From Cryphonectria parasitica EP155 (Eukaryota; Ascomycota; Sordariomycetes; Diaporthales; Cryphonectriaceae), in the NCBI RefSeq assembly GCF_011745365.1, contig NW_024468917.1, positions 992,001-1,056,000 of the forward strand: a stretch of 64,000 nucleotides of DNA, written 5' to 3'. How positions within the stretch are numbered: position 1 is the first letter of the stretch; each line of letters opens with the position of its first letter. Below the pieces are notes generated by a model that saw nothing but the letters and a program-made list of their open reading frames with translations, was not told the DNA's origin and ran no database searches. Both the position numbers and the translations under genes were made by a program. This document shows, piece after piece, positions 33,036 to 43,567 of this stretch.

Positions 33036-34249
33036 ATGCCCATAACAATCATACAGCCCAAGCCCGTCCCCAGGTGGTCAAGTCGAGATGATGAAGCCAG
33101 CTCATCCGACTCAGACTCAGACGGCGGCGGCGGCGCTCTCGACGTGGAAGGGGACATCCTCATGAGCATAGGCGGCAGGCCATCCAAGCGCGCAAAACAC
33201 TCCAGCGACATTGTGACGCCAGGCGAGGTCGTCACTGACGACACACAATACATGAGGTAAGTGATCCCTCCGTCCTCCCCCCCCCCCCCTCTCTTAGGAC
33301 AAACAATGGTTGCAACATGAGGTAGCTAACCCGCCACAACCACAACCCAAACAGAGGCCACGGGACCTACACCGTCTCCAACACAGACACGACAGCCATC
33401 ACCTCGTCCCTGGCAGGCGTCGTGACGCGCACCAACAAGCTCATCTCCGTGCGGCCCCTGCGAGCGCGCTACACGCCCGAGGTAGGCGACCTCGTGGTAG
33501 GCCGCATCGTGGAGGTGCAGTCGCGGCGGTGGCGCGTCGACGTCGGCTCCACACAGCTCGCCGGCCTGCCGCTGTCGGCCATCAACCTGCCCGGCGGGAT
33601 CCAGCGGCGGCGCACCGAGACGGACGAGCTCGCCATCCGGTCCTTCTTCGCCGAGGGCGACCTGCTCGTCGCCGAGGTCCAGCAGATCTACCCGGACGGC
33701 GGGGCCGTGCTGCACACCCGCAGTCTCAAGTACGGCAAGCTGCGCAACGGCGTGTTTCTGACCGTCAGCGGCACGGGCGGCGGCGGGGGCGTGGTGCGGA
33801 GCCGCAGGCAGGTGTGGACGATGCCGCTGGGCACGCTGGGGTCCGGTGCTGGGTCCGGGGCGGCCAAGATTGATGTCGTGCTGGGCGTCAATGGGTATGT
33901 CTGGATCAGCAAGCACGTCGAGGATGCGAGCCTGGCGGCGGCAACAGCGGCGGCGTCGTCGTCTGCAGGTGGGGGGGTGGGCGCGACGAACATGGAGGAC
34001 ATCGTGAGCCAGGCTGTGTACAGCAGCCAGAACGACTACATCGAGGTGGAGGTCATGAGGGAGATTACGAGGATCAGGGGCGTCATCACGGCGCTGGTGG
34101 AGAACGGGCTCAGGGTGGATGAGGATATGGTCATCAGAGGGTACGGCGAGGCGTTGGAGATGGCGAGGATGTCCCTAGAGGGCGAGGAGGATACGTATCT
34201 GGGTGGAGAGAAGGGACAACAGCTGGCAGCTATACTGGTGGCGAGATAG
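33036..34249 (+). CDS. RRP4: Exosome complex RNA-binding subunit Rrp4
   Basis: Cap subunit of the nuclear and cytoplasmic RNA exosome (3'-5' RNA processing and decay). Exons 33036-33256 and 33355-34249 close in phase and give 371 aa. After an acidic Ser-rich N-terminus, residues about 64-160 hold the N-terminal domain and the S1 fold (DLVVGRIVEVQSRRWRVDVGS), then EGDLLVAEVQQIYPDGGAVLHTR, and the KH-type domain follows with IDVVLGVNGYVWISK. The protein is longer than human RRP4 because of a Gly-rich insertion after LTVSGT and an Ala/Ser-rich insertion after EDASLAAA. Intron 1 contains a C run. A frame farther downstream in exon 2 could look like an internal start but is only the continuation of this gene. 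Confidence 0.93.
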
Positions 34250-34429
34250 CCGCGCCCTCCAACCTTTATTCAAGATGTTGATTTGGTTTTTTCCATCTCA
34301 ACCCAAATTTTGCCTGTCCCTGACCAAGCATTGATCACTTCAAAAAGCCCAGACTATGAGAGAAAGGCAAGGCACACAGACAAAACCACAAACGCCATGC
34401 TGTTATTATACAATCAATCATCGGCATTC

Positions 34430-34476
<47 letters not shown>

Positions 34477-34477
34477 C
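34430..34477. repeat. (AAC)n microsatellite
   Basis: About 16 AAC units in the convergent 3' region between RRP4 and OMA1. Confidence 0.95.
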
Positions 34478-34506
34478 GACCAGGAGGCTCACGCAGGGAA
34501 CAAAAA

Positions 34507-35733
34507 CTACATGCCACCACCACTGATAATATCTCCCCTTGCCATAGCCCGCCTGAACATCTCTGCGAAGCCCTGGGTACCGACACAGTCGCTAGCATCC
34601 CTCTTCTCAGTTGCCTCGGGCAGCCACCCGGTGATCCTCTCGATGCGGTGCAGGTTGGACGGGTGGGTAGACAGGAACTCGGGCGGCTCGAGGCGGTGGA
34701 TGGCCTCCATGCGCTGCCAGAAGGTGACGGCCTCGCGCGGGTCGTAGCAGGCCTCGGCCATCATCATCAGGCCGATGTAGTCGGCCTCGCTCTCCTGCAT
34801 GCGGCCCATGGGGCGGGAGAAGAGCAGGTCGAGGAGCTGGCCGCCGAACAGGTAGCCGGCGACAAAGGTGAAGGGGGTGGCGGCGAGCAGCATGAGGGCG
34901 GAGCCGAGGAAGAAGGTCTCGCCGACGCTCTGGCTCAGGCGCTCCGAGATGTGGTCGGCGAGGTTGTGCGCAATCTCGTGGCTCAGCACGGCGGCCAGCT
35001 GGGCGTCGGTGCGCGCCAGGCGCAGCAGGCCGCTGTAGACAAAGACCTTGCCGCCGGGCAGCACAAAGGCGTTGGCCTGGCGCAGGTCGTCGTTGTCAAT
35101 CACCCGCACCTCCCAGCCGCCGTTCTCCTCGTCCTCGCCCATGCCGCTGACGGGGATCAGCCGGGCCATGACCCTCTGCACCATGCGCACGCGCGCGTCG
35201 CGGTCCGGCAGGAACCGCCCGCCCTGCTGCTCCATCTCGTACAGCACGTGCTTGTACTGCATGGCGCCGAGCTCGCGCACCGTGGCCTCGCTGTAGCAGT
35301 TGAAGCGCCGGCGGCCCGACACGGGAACTACCTCGAGGTTGTACCAGTAGAAACCCAGCGCGAGGGCGACCGAGACGACGATGACGGTGTGTGTGCGAGG
35401 GGATCGGATGATCTGGCCGGGTGTGGAGGAGAGGAGGGGTTTCGCGGTGCGTAGGCGGTGGTGGTACCATGGGTCGCCGAGGGAAGGGTCATAGTCGTAT
35501 TCGGGAGATTGTTGTTGTTGCTGTTGTTGCCGAGGGTCACGCTGGTGGGCGCGAGGGCGGGTCTGGGAGAATAAACGGTGGAGGGGTCGTTGTCGAGGTG
35601 GTAGTATGTATTCTGTCTGTGGTATTATGGGCGAGAGGAGGCGGGTTTGTCGGGCAGAGGAGGAAGCGCAGGAGGAGGAGGTGATGGAGGCGATGCTCCT
35701 TGGTCGGACGAGGCAAAGGCCTCGCAAGGCCAT
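34507..35733 (-). CDS. OMA1: Mitochondrial metalloendopeptidase OMA1
   Basis: M48 zinc metalloprotease of the mitochondrial inner membrane, involved in quality control and stress-induced processing. The ATG before ALRGLCLVRP gives 408 aa and a basic, Ser/Arg-rich presequence. A transmembrane segment lies at about 114-132 (HTVIVVSVALALGFYWY). The zinc site HEIAH is at residues 252-256, and the third ligand is the Glu in QESEADYIG. A second hydrophobic stretch (FFLGSALMLLAATPFTFVAGYLFGG) follows the active site. The polyglutamine run near residue 69-75 is extra. The frame is open 60 codons farther upstream without homology. Single exon. Confidence 0.93.
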   Translation of the reverse strand: MALRGLCLVRPRSIASITSSSCASSSARQTRLLSPIIPQTEYILPPRQRPLHRLFSQTRPRAHQRDPRQQQQQQQSPEYDYDPSLGDPWYHHRLRTAKPLLSSTPGQIIRSPRTHTVIVVSVALALGFYWYNLEVVPVSGRRRFNCYSEATVRELGAMQYKHVLYEMEQQGGRFLPDRDARVRMVQRVMARLIPVSGMGEDEENGGWEVRVIDNDDLRQANAFVLPGGKVFVYSGLLRLARTDAQLAAVLSHEIAHNLADHISERLSQSVGETFFLGSALMLLAATPFTFVAGYLFGGQLLDLLFSRPMGRMQESEADYIGLMMMAEACYDPREAVTFWQRMEAIHRLEPPEFLSTHPSNLHRIERITGWLPEATEKRDASDCVGTQGFAEMFRRAMARGDIISGGGM

Positions 35734-36704
35734 GGCTATGGGCGCGACGGGCTCAAAGAAGATGTTGTTCAGAAGAAGGGTGCAGGATCTGCAGTACGAT
35801 CGTCTTGGCAGCACAGAGATCAATACGTATTGTTGAGAGAGGGGAGGGAGGAGGAGGGCAGCGTGGGTTGAGTAAGGGTCCGGCAGTGTGGTTGAGTTGA
35901 GGTCATCAAGCAATGAAGTACCAAAGTACCAAGATATTTATTGGCGGGGCATCCACTAATCATTTTCAACCCTCCTCCCTCCTCTTTGATCTCAACCTTG
36001 GGGCCTACAGCAACAGTAAGATCAAATGTTTAAATCTAAATCACACTTGAAAAGGTTGCAGATTTGTGACCAACAGGCTGAGTGGTACTGCATTTCCTCT
36101 GTCTCAAATTCAAACACTCATTACCTCGTGCTGATGACCAGTCAATGCTGTCTTTTGTGCTGCAGTTACTCAGGGTTAGGGTATTTTTGGTCTTGAGAAT
36201 AATGCTTCATCATAAGCCACATATGTGCACTCTTATACTTCTAATATTAATGCTAAAAGCATCCAGCTGCTGTCATCAGAATACATACTGTAGTGATGGG
36301 AAGTATAAATGCAGTAATTATGACACTTGGCTCCTCCTCATCATGACCATGATCCCGCAGCGAGACCTTCTTCTTCTATATTAAAAAAAAAAAGACCCAC
36401 TGTCAAGGTCAGGGTCACAGTCAGGCCAGGTCATGCATGAGCCGAGGTCCATTTTACCCCAGATTCCCGGGCCTCTTCTTCTCTCTGGTTGACTTCACCC
36501 ATTGAAAGGCCCAGCATTTCCAATCTTCCACTTCTCTCTTTTCAACCTCAACATCAACATTGGCCCCTGGTAACAACGCCACTCATATACACATACACAT
36601 ACATATACATATACACATTCAAGACTCAGAAAGAAGTCATAATCCCCTCTATTATTTCAAGTCAGCAAAACACCACCCAACTTCCTCACAGCAATCCCTC
36701 CAAA
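35734..36704. other. Divergent promoter region OMA1/cytochrome b5
   Basis: Non-coding space between two diverging genes. A CATATACA-type repeat near 36580-36620 lies in the cytochrome b5 leader. Nothing else recognised. Confidence 0.45.
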
Positions 36705-37046
36705 ATGGCAAAGCAATTCACCACCGCCGAGGTCGCCCAGCACAAGGATGAGAGCAACGGCTTGTGGATCATCGTAGACACGGGCGTGTATGACATTACA
36801 AGTACGTCTTCCCCTGCTCAATACCCTCTTCTCTTTCTCCGTCCTTTCCCCGTTTTCTCCCCACCAACTAACATGGTTCCCGGCCCAGACTTCCTTGACG
36901 AGCACCCCGGCGGCCCCAAGATCCTCAAGAGGATGGCCGGCAAGGACTCGACCAAGCAGTTCTGGAAGTACCACAACGCCAAGGTGCTGGAGAAGTACGG
37001 GCCCAAGCTCAAGGTCGGCGAGGTCAAGGAGGCGGCGAAGCTGTGA
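36705..37046 (+). CDS. Small soluble cytochrome b5-like protein
   Basis: Heme-binding electron carrier of the cytochrome b5 fold. Exons 36705-36801 and 36889-37046 close in phase (donor GTACGT, acceptor CCCAG) and give 84 aa. The core motif is FLDEHPGGPKILKRMAGKD with the first axial His in HPGG; the second axial His is in FWKYHNAKVLEKY. The N-terminus has the usual TAEVAQHKDESNGLWIIVDTGVYDIT. There is no C-terminal membrane anchor, so it is a soluble, single-domain form, unlike microsomal b5 of about 130 aa with a tail. The electron donor/acceptor is unknown. Confidence 0.9.
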   Translation: MAKQFTTAEVAQHKDESNGLWIIVDTGVYDITSTSSPAQYPLLFLRPFPVFSPPTNMVPGPDFLDEHPGGPKILKRMAGKDSTKQFWKYHNAKVLEKYGPKLKVGEVKEAAKL

Positions 37047-37592
37047 TGACGTTTTTGTCGTCGAGGTTCCTCACTGCCGTTGTGCCACCAGAACGGCAAG
37101 GGGGGTGAGATGAATGTGATTTTATAGAAGCGATCTTGAATTTTTTATTTTTTATTTTTTATTTTATTTTTTTTTGCGAGCAGATTTCTCAGATTTTCTC
37201 TCCTTTTAGGCTGTTGGAAATAGACCCGTCATATTGAATGTCAACCTTCAATTTGGTTATGTCATCCAGATACAGCACACACCGTCAGTGCCATAACCAA
37301 AGAGTATGACATTTGAAATTCAAAGAAAAGAAACATTAAAATCCAACAATGTCACGACATAGACTTTCCAGGGCAGACCACATCGAAATTGTCTCAAAGT
37401 GTCAAAGTTTTCTTCTTTTTCGTTCTTCATATACTTTTCTCAATCATTTGTCGCCCTGAGCGGTCTACCTCTAATATGCTACCCCAACCCAAAGTCTCAT
37501 GAGAAGCCTGTCCTTTGTCGCCATGAAGCCTCAAATGAGGAAATAAACCATTTGCAATCCAAAAACAACTAATAACCAACTATTAGAACCTA
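37047..37592. other. Intergenic, convergent 3' ends
   Basis: T/A-rich tract near 37140-37175 ([14 protein letters not shown]) just after cytochrome b5. No gene seen. Confidence 0.5.
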
Positions 37593-37879
37593 TTAGAACC
37601 TAGAGCTCAACCGTGAATAAGCCCTCCTACTCCCAACGCCTTCCTCCAACTCCACGCCCGACGCATTCCCGCCCATCAACGGCGTGCCTCTAGCACTTAC
37701 TCTCCCAGCCTCTTCAAAGTAAAAATGGTCTCCATCCTCCCGATACGACAACCTATACGGCACCCCCAGGTTCGCCTTGTGGTCCAGCCGCACCGACCTC
37801 TGGTCCATCTCCGGCGTCCTGGCCCCTCCTCCTCCTCCTCCTCCTCCTCCTCCTCCTCCAGCCATCCCACCAGGCCCTG

Positions 37880-37914
<35 letters not shown>

Positions 37915-39179
37915 CCCGGCCCAGAAACCGCCGGGGCCGGTGGCCGCGACGTCGCCAGCGCAAACAAGCTCGTCGGCTCCAGAAAGTCCCGCACGATCCC
38001 GACCCTGCAGAGGTAGGCCAGACACAGCAGGTTGAGGAGGAAGCAAAAGGCCAGCACGGGATAGAACACGCCCTGCCAGGGCTCGGTGTGCCACGAGGCG
38101 TACTCCTGCGAGCGCACGCGGGCGTGGAAGCTGACCTCGGCCGGGGCGGCGAGGATCTTGGTGCCCGCGGCGTCGTCGTCGTCGTCGTCGTCGTCGTAGT
38201 CCCAGTAGGGGTCGAAGGGGGTGTTGATGGCCCCCGTCACGAGGGTGTTTGCGACCATGGCGGCGAGGGCCTCGGCGAGGGAGGGGAGGGTGGCGTTGAG
38301 GGTGGGCTGGTGCAGGGCGAGCTCGCTGAGGATGCGGGCGTTGGAGGCGTTGTTGCTCTCGATGCCGCCGTTGAGGCTGATGGACAGGGCCCAGAGGGCG
38401 GCCATTGTTTTCCAGTCCTGGTCGAGGGTCAGGGTGTAGCTGCTGCTGCTGCTGCCGGTGTCCTTTTGCTGCATAAAGTGCACGTAGGCGTCCGGGTTGG
38501 ACTTGTAGTAGTCTGCGGCGTTGGCCGGGGTGTAGTCGACGTCCTGGGCGCAGTCGACGCTCATGGCCATGCTCGCCAGCCCGCTGACGTTGAAGCGCGT
38601 GCTGCACTGGATGGCCTGCCACGACTGCAGCCCGCACAGGGTGTAGTCGGCCGTCGTGTTGCCCTTGCTGAGGACGTAGATGGCGTCCGTGGCGTTGGCG
38701 TAGTCCGGGCTGAGCGAGTTGACCATCGTGTTGAAGGCGATGGGGTACCGCTGGAACACGGGCGGGCGGCGCTGGTACTGGGCGCCCCACCTGAAGACGT
38801 CGTCCACCACGGTCGCGTTGAGCCAGTTGCTGGCGTCGTCGTCGTCGGCTGCGCTGTTGTTGAAGGCGGGCACGTCTAGCTCCCAGCCGCTCCACCCGAC
38901 CAGCCCGTCACCTGTCGTGGGCTTGTTGACGATGGCGTTGGGCCAGGTCGTGTAGACCAAGGGCGCCAGCTCGGTTTGGTTCATGTTGACGCAGAGGACG
39001 TTGACTGCTGGGGAGATGACGCTTGCGGAGATGTTGTAGGAGCCTACGCCGTCAAGGTCGGAAGGCTGCAGGATTCCGTTGAGGGTTCGGTTGGTGGCAG
39101 CTTTGTAGACGCCTGTTACAGGTTCATTGATGAGTTACTTTGAGTGTCTTTATATCCCTTCTTGGGTGAGGTTGAAGAA

Positions 39180-39232
<53 letters not shown>

Positions 39233-39249
39233 AAGAGAGAGAAAGAGAG

Positions 39250-39324
<75 letters not shown>

Positions 39325-40827
39325 AAGAGGCCTTATTTTTGGTATGCTTACCTGGATGTGGCATCGCCAACGAGACATTGTTAATCACCCGCTGATGAGT
39401 TTGATAATTCTGCTGCACATCCGAGTACTGCGTCTCGATCCACGTCCCGACCATGGTCACGTTGTCATACAAGACAGACTGCACCTGTGGTCGATGCTTG
39501 ATCTCCAGGCTCGAGTTGCGCGTGTCCCGCCACGTAGTGAAGAAGGTCACAAAGTCGGAGAAGGAGTCGCCCGAGTACTGCACGGCCCGGCAGGACGAGC
39601 CCGCATTCACGTCAAACATGGTCGAGATGGGCGTGGCGCAGTCGTCCTGGACGTAGGTGGGGTTGGCATAGGACGCGAGGATGGTGCTCTTGAGGGTCTT
39701 GTGCTGCCAGCGGCTGAACTGCAGCTTGGGCCGGACCATGGTGTCCGAGGCTGTCGTGTAGAACAGGGCCACCAGCGTGGCCAGGATGCAGGTGATGCCG
39801 AGCAGGGTGCGGCCCACGTAGCGGAGGGCGCGGAAGCTGGCCAGGACAGTCCCCGGCTGCATGATCCACGTGCGCATCGTCACCTCGGCCATGGTCATGC
39901 CCTGGTGCGTGGCAATCGCCCGCCTCGTCAGCACCTGGCCCACAAAGGCCACCGCCACGGTGACAAAGGAGATCTCGATGGTCTTGGCGATGATGGCCGT
40001 GAGCACGTTGGCTGAAGACAGCGAGATGGGCCCGTTGGTCGACACGATGCGGCCCCAGCGAGGCTCCACGATGGCTGTGACCAGCCACACTCCGCTCAGC
40101 AGCGTTGAGTAGATGGACATGCCGAGGAGCCACAAGGACCGCCAGCTGGTGCGCTTGATGCGGAAGTGCGTCGATGGTGTCCGAAAAGGCAACTTGGCTT
40201 GCTCGTTTAGAGTCGATCTGAAGGCGCCGTAGTCACCGTCCTGGCCAAGGCCTTCTTCTCCTCCTCCTCCTCCTCCTCCTCTTCCTCGGCCAGTCGTGGG
40301 CAAGTTGTTGTGGATGGTGTTATGCTCATGATCCTGTGGCCCATCTTGATAGTCCTCGTTGCGCATCTGAAGAGAGTCCATGCTCACGGCGTCCATGTCT
40401 CGCTCCCTGTTGCTGCCTCTGGCATTTCGCTCGTCGTCCAGCGGCGTGTACACGCCCCTCAGCGCGCCCTTGTCCCAGGCAGTGTGGATCGAGCTCCCAA
40501 AGTCAACAGGACCACCACTGTGTTCACTCCTCGGGCTCAGGTCGGGTGATCCATCTGAAGTGAGCACGTAGCCTGCATTAGCTGGGGTGACGCTTTATAT
40601 ATCTTCCTCCAGGACTTCAGAGAGCGAGAAGACAGACCTTCAGAGGGATCACGCGCTTCTTGTTCCGTGGCACCATCTATCGGAGCTGCGTTCTCGATGA
40701 GGCCATGATGAGACGCCTTTCGGGCGATGGGGCCGGGGTCTACTTCGATCCCCAGGCCTGAGATGGTGCGTGCCGGTTTTGGTGAGCTGAGAAGGTGGTG
40801 GCGGTCGACATGGTCGGCCGACGCCAT
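37593..40827 (-). CDS. Large glycosylated multipass membrane protein, unknown function
   Basis: Three exons, 40827-40638, 40572-39352 and 39112-37593, all in phase, encode 976 aa. The N-terminal 180 residues are hydrophilic. Membrane segments follow at about SLWLLGMSIYSTLLSGVWLV, a second at LTAIIAKTIEISFVTVAVAF and a third at LLGITCILATLVALFYTT; a fourth (YPVLAFCFLLNLLCLAYLC) is near the C-terminus. Between the third and fourth lies about 500 residues of probable extracellular sequence with many N-X-S/T sequons and paired cysteines. The C-terminal tail has poly-Thr and poly-Gly runs. The second intron (39113-39351) is largely a GA repeat. I do not recognise an enzyme or named domain; the topology resembles fungus-specific cell-surface proteins of unknown role. 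Confidence 0.8.
39179..39329. repeat. (GA)n/(GAAA)n polypurine repeat
   Basis: About 150 bp of purine-only plus strand, lying inside an intron of the membrane-protein gene, so its transcript carries a long CU tract before the 3' splice site. Confidence 0.95.
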
Positions 40828-42579
40828 CACGAGTGAAGAACGGCTTGGTGGTGATGAAAGTCCTTTTCAAGTGTCCATGCCCATGCTAAAATAAAATACA
40901 AGTTATTAGTCAAGCACACGGTTTTCTCCAGCATGTATGATCAAATCTTGAAATAAACTGCACCCTATAACATCTCAGCTGAGACGGAATAGGTGGTAGT
41001 GTTTCCTCCACATGGGGTGGACGACATTGATGAGGACATTGATGATGTTAGGCAACGTCCAGCCCAAGCATGCCTCGCACGATTGTCACTCGACATCTTG
41101 TGTTTGCTCTAGAGTCATTCATGGCCAAGAGCGAGAGAAGGAGATTCCAAAGCTAGATCAACATTCATATCCCACAGCAGGTTCGGGAAATGATCTGCTA
41201 TGCTGCCGCTTTTCCCCTGACAATCTACCGGCATGCTCACTTGAGACGGGGTCTGGAACAGGAAAAAAAAAAGAAAGGGAAAAAAGATGCAACTTGCAGA
41301 CCAGAGCTAGAAATCGACGTACAAGCAGGAATTGAGAGGTACAGCAAGGAACTGAACTGTATATGGACGCACCCAGCACCCACCCGCGTCCAATGCGACA
41401 CGAACTGTGGCGTCGGAGTCAAGGCGAGATGAACCAACGAGGGTCGGGTTCGGGTTCGCAAAATGACAAGCCCAAGCTCGTCGTAGGCGATGAAAAGTAA
41501 ACTCAAGACAAGGAAGATAGACACCAACAGCAGAATGAGGACTCAAAAAAAAAGAAACAGAATAAAAAAAGGAAAAAAAAACCTTTAAGCGGGTGACAGC
41601 GTGTGCACAAGGGTTGATCTGCAGGAGTGAGTGGTCAAGGTAGACCCAGAAGAACACACCCACACCCAATGCACATCAATGTGTATTTCAACTCTGCTGG
41701 CACCGCTATAAAGGGGAATTGCTCACTTGTGCTGTGCTGTGGCTCGGGAAAACTTCTGGATGCAGGTAATGCCAAGGATTTCCATCCCGACCAAATTTAT
41801 CTTGAAGGGATTCGGGACTTGGCTCATCCTTTTTTTTTCTTTTCTTTCTTTCTTTCTTTCTTTTCTTCATGGAAAAAAAAAAAAGGAGACTTGTTCTCTG
41901 ACAGGCAGAGAAAGACATGGGCCCCTCCCCTGTGGCGCGGTCATGCTGGCACCACTCGACTACCAATTGCTGACCAGCCAGGTGGGCTTGGAGGAGGTGT
42001 CTTTGGTTCAGCTCTCAGATTCCCCACATTTTATCTTACTCGTCTTACCTCTCGGTCTCGCAGCCACGGATTGGAAATCCTCTGGCTGAGTGGTGCTTAT
42101 AATGCTGTGCAGGCAGAGAGCAACAAGTAAATAAAGGACGAGGAAATTATGTCGAGCTTGCGGCGGGCGGGAGAGAAATTAGACGGGTTCACTAACTGAC
42201 TACTGTCTCGGCCCGGCTTTGTCTCGGCCATGACAGCCAAATTCTGAAGAAGAGACTGGCTGTGCTGTTGAGCTTCAAAAGTCGTGTTCCAAGTATGTGA
42301 ACAGACGCTGTAAAAATGCTGTCCAGTAAGTAAACACAGTACTGTTGCTGATTTCTAACCCTGCTGCATGATTATACCAACATCTCAGACGACAGATAAC
42401 TAGGTGGGAAACGAAACCCCTCTCCTCCAACCCCTCATCTGTTCTCACCTGGATCAGGTGTGTGTAAAATGTGGAGCGAACAGCAAAAGCCATGCTAAGA
42501 CGCTTCTGCTCCAGACAAGTCACCACTCACCCTCCTCATACTCATACTCATCTTCATCTTTCATCATCATTTCTCCAAA
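40828..42579. other. Intergenic, divergent promoters
   Basis: Between the membrane-protein gene (minus) and the LigI-like gene (plus). Several A/T-rich tracts (41520-41582, 41828-41884). No convincing ORF. Confidence 0.45.
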
Positions 42580-43535
42580 ATGACACCCTCTCGATCCACC
42601 TCCACCACCACCAAGGATCCAGGCTGGCTCGACTTCCACCCAGCCCCAAGCAAGCCCTCCTTCCGCCTACCCCCCGGCGCCGTCGACGCCCACTGCCACG
42701 TCTTCGGCCCAGCCCACCTCTTCCCCTACGCCCCCGAGCGCAAGTACACGCCCTGCGACGCCTCGGCCTCCCAGCTCTCGGCCCTGCGCGACCACCTCGG
42801 CTTCTCGCGCAACGTCATCGTCCAGGCCACGTGCCACGGCACCGACAACGCCGCCCTGGTGGACGCGCTGCGGTCGTCGGGCGGCCGGGCGAGGGGCGTC
42901 GCCTCCGTCAGGAGAGAGGTGAGCGACGAGGCGCTGGACGAGCTGCACGAGGCCGGGGTGCGCGGGGTGCGGTTCAACTTTGTGCGGCGGCTGGTGGGCG
43001 GTGGCGGTGGTGGTGGCTTCGGCAGCAAGCTGGACGAGGTGCGCGAGGTCGCCGCCAGGATCCACAGGCTGGGCTGGCACGTCGTCGTGTACTTTGAGGC
43101 GGCGGACCTCCCTGCGCTCGAGCCCCTGCTGCGCTCGCTGCCGACGCCCGTCGTGGTCGACCACATGGGCACGCCCGACGTGCGTGCTGCCGTCGACGGG
43201 CCTGCCTTTGCCAGGTTCAGACAGCTTGTGCGGGACGTGCCGCGTGTCTATGTCAAGGTGACGTGTCCGGAGCGGCTGAGCTGGTCGGGCCCGCCTGCGC
43301 TGGGGGTGGAGAGGGCGGCCTATCGGGATGTGGTGCCCTTTGCGAGGGTGCTGGTCGAGGAGTTCCCCGACCGTGTGCTGTGGGGCACGGATTGGCCGCA
43401 TCCGAACCTGAAGAAGCATATGCCGGATGATGGGCTGCTGGTGGACTTTATTCCGAGTATTGCGCTGCGAGAGGAGGTGCAGAAGAAGTTGCTGGTGGAT
43501 AACCCGGTTAGGTTGTACTGGCCTGAAGATGTCTA

Positions 43536-43536
<1 letters not shown>
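42580..43536 (+). CDS. Amidohydrolase, 2-pyrone-4,6-dicarboxylate lactonase-like
   Basis: Amidohydrolase_2 (PF04909) protein of the LigI group; bacterial LigI hydrolyses 2-pyrone-4,6-dicarboxylate in lignin-aromatic breakdown. The frame gives 318 aa in one exon. The metal/substrate motif VDAHCHVFGP is at residues 35-44 (His38 and His40), an active-site His/Asp pair occurs in VVVDHMGTPD, and the C-terminal Asp is in LWGTDWPHPN, all intact. A Gly repeat (LVGGGGGGGFG) interrupts one loop and is probably tolerated. No signal peptide. In fungi such proteins often lie in catabolic or secondary-metabolite clusters; no such partner is adjacent, so the substrate is unknown. Confidence 0.88.
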
Positions 43537-43567
<31 letters not shown>

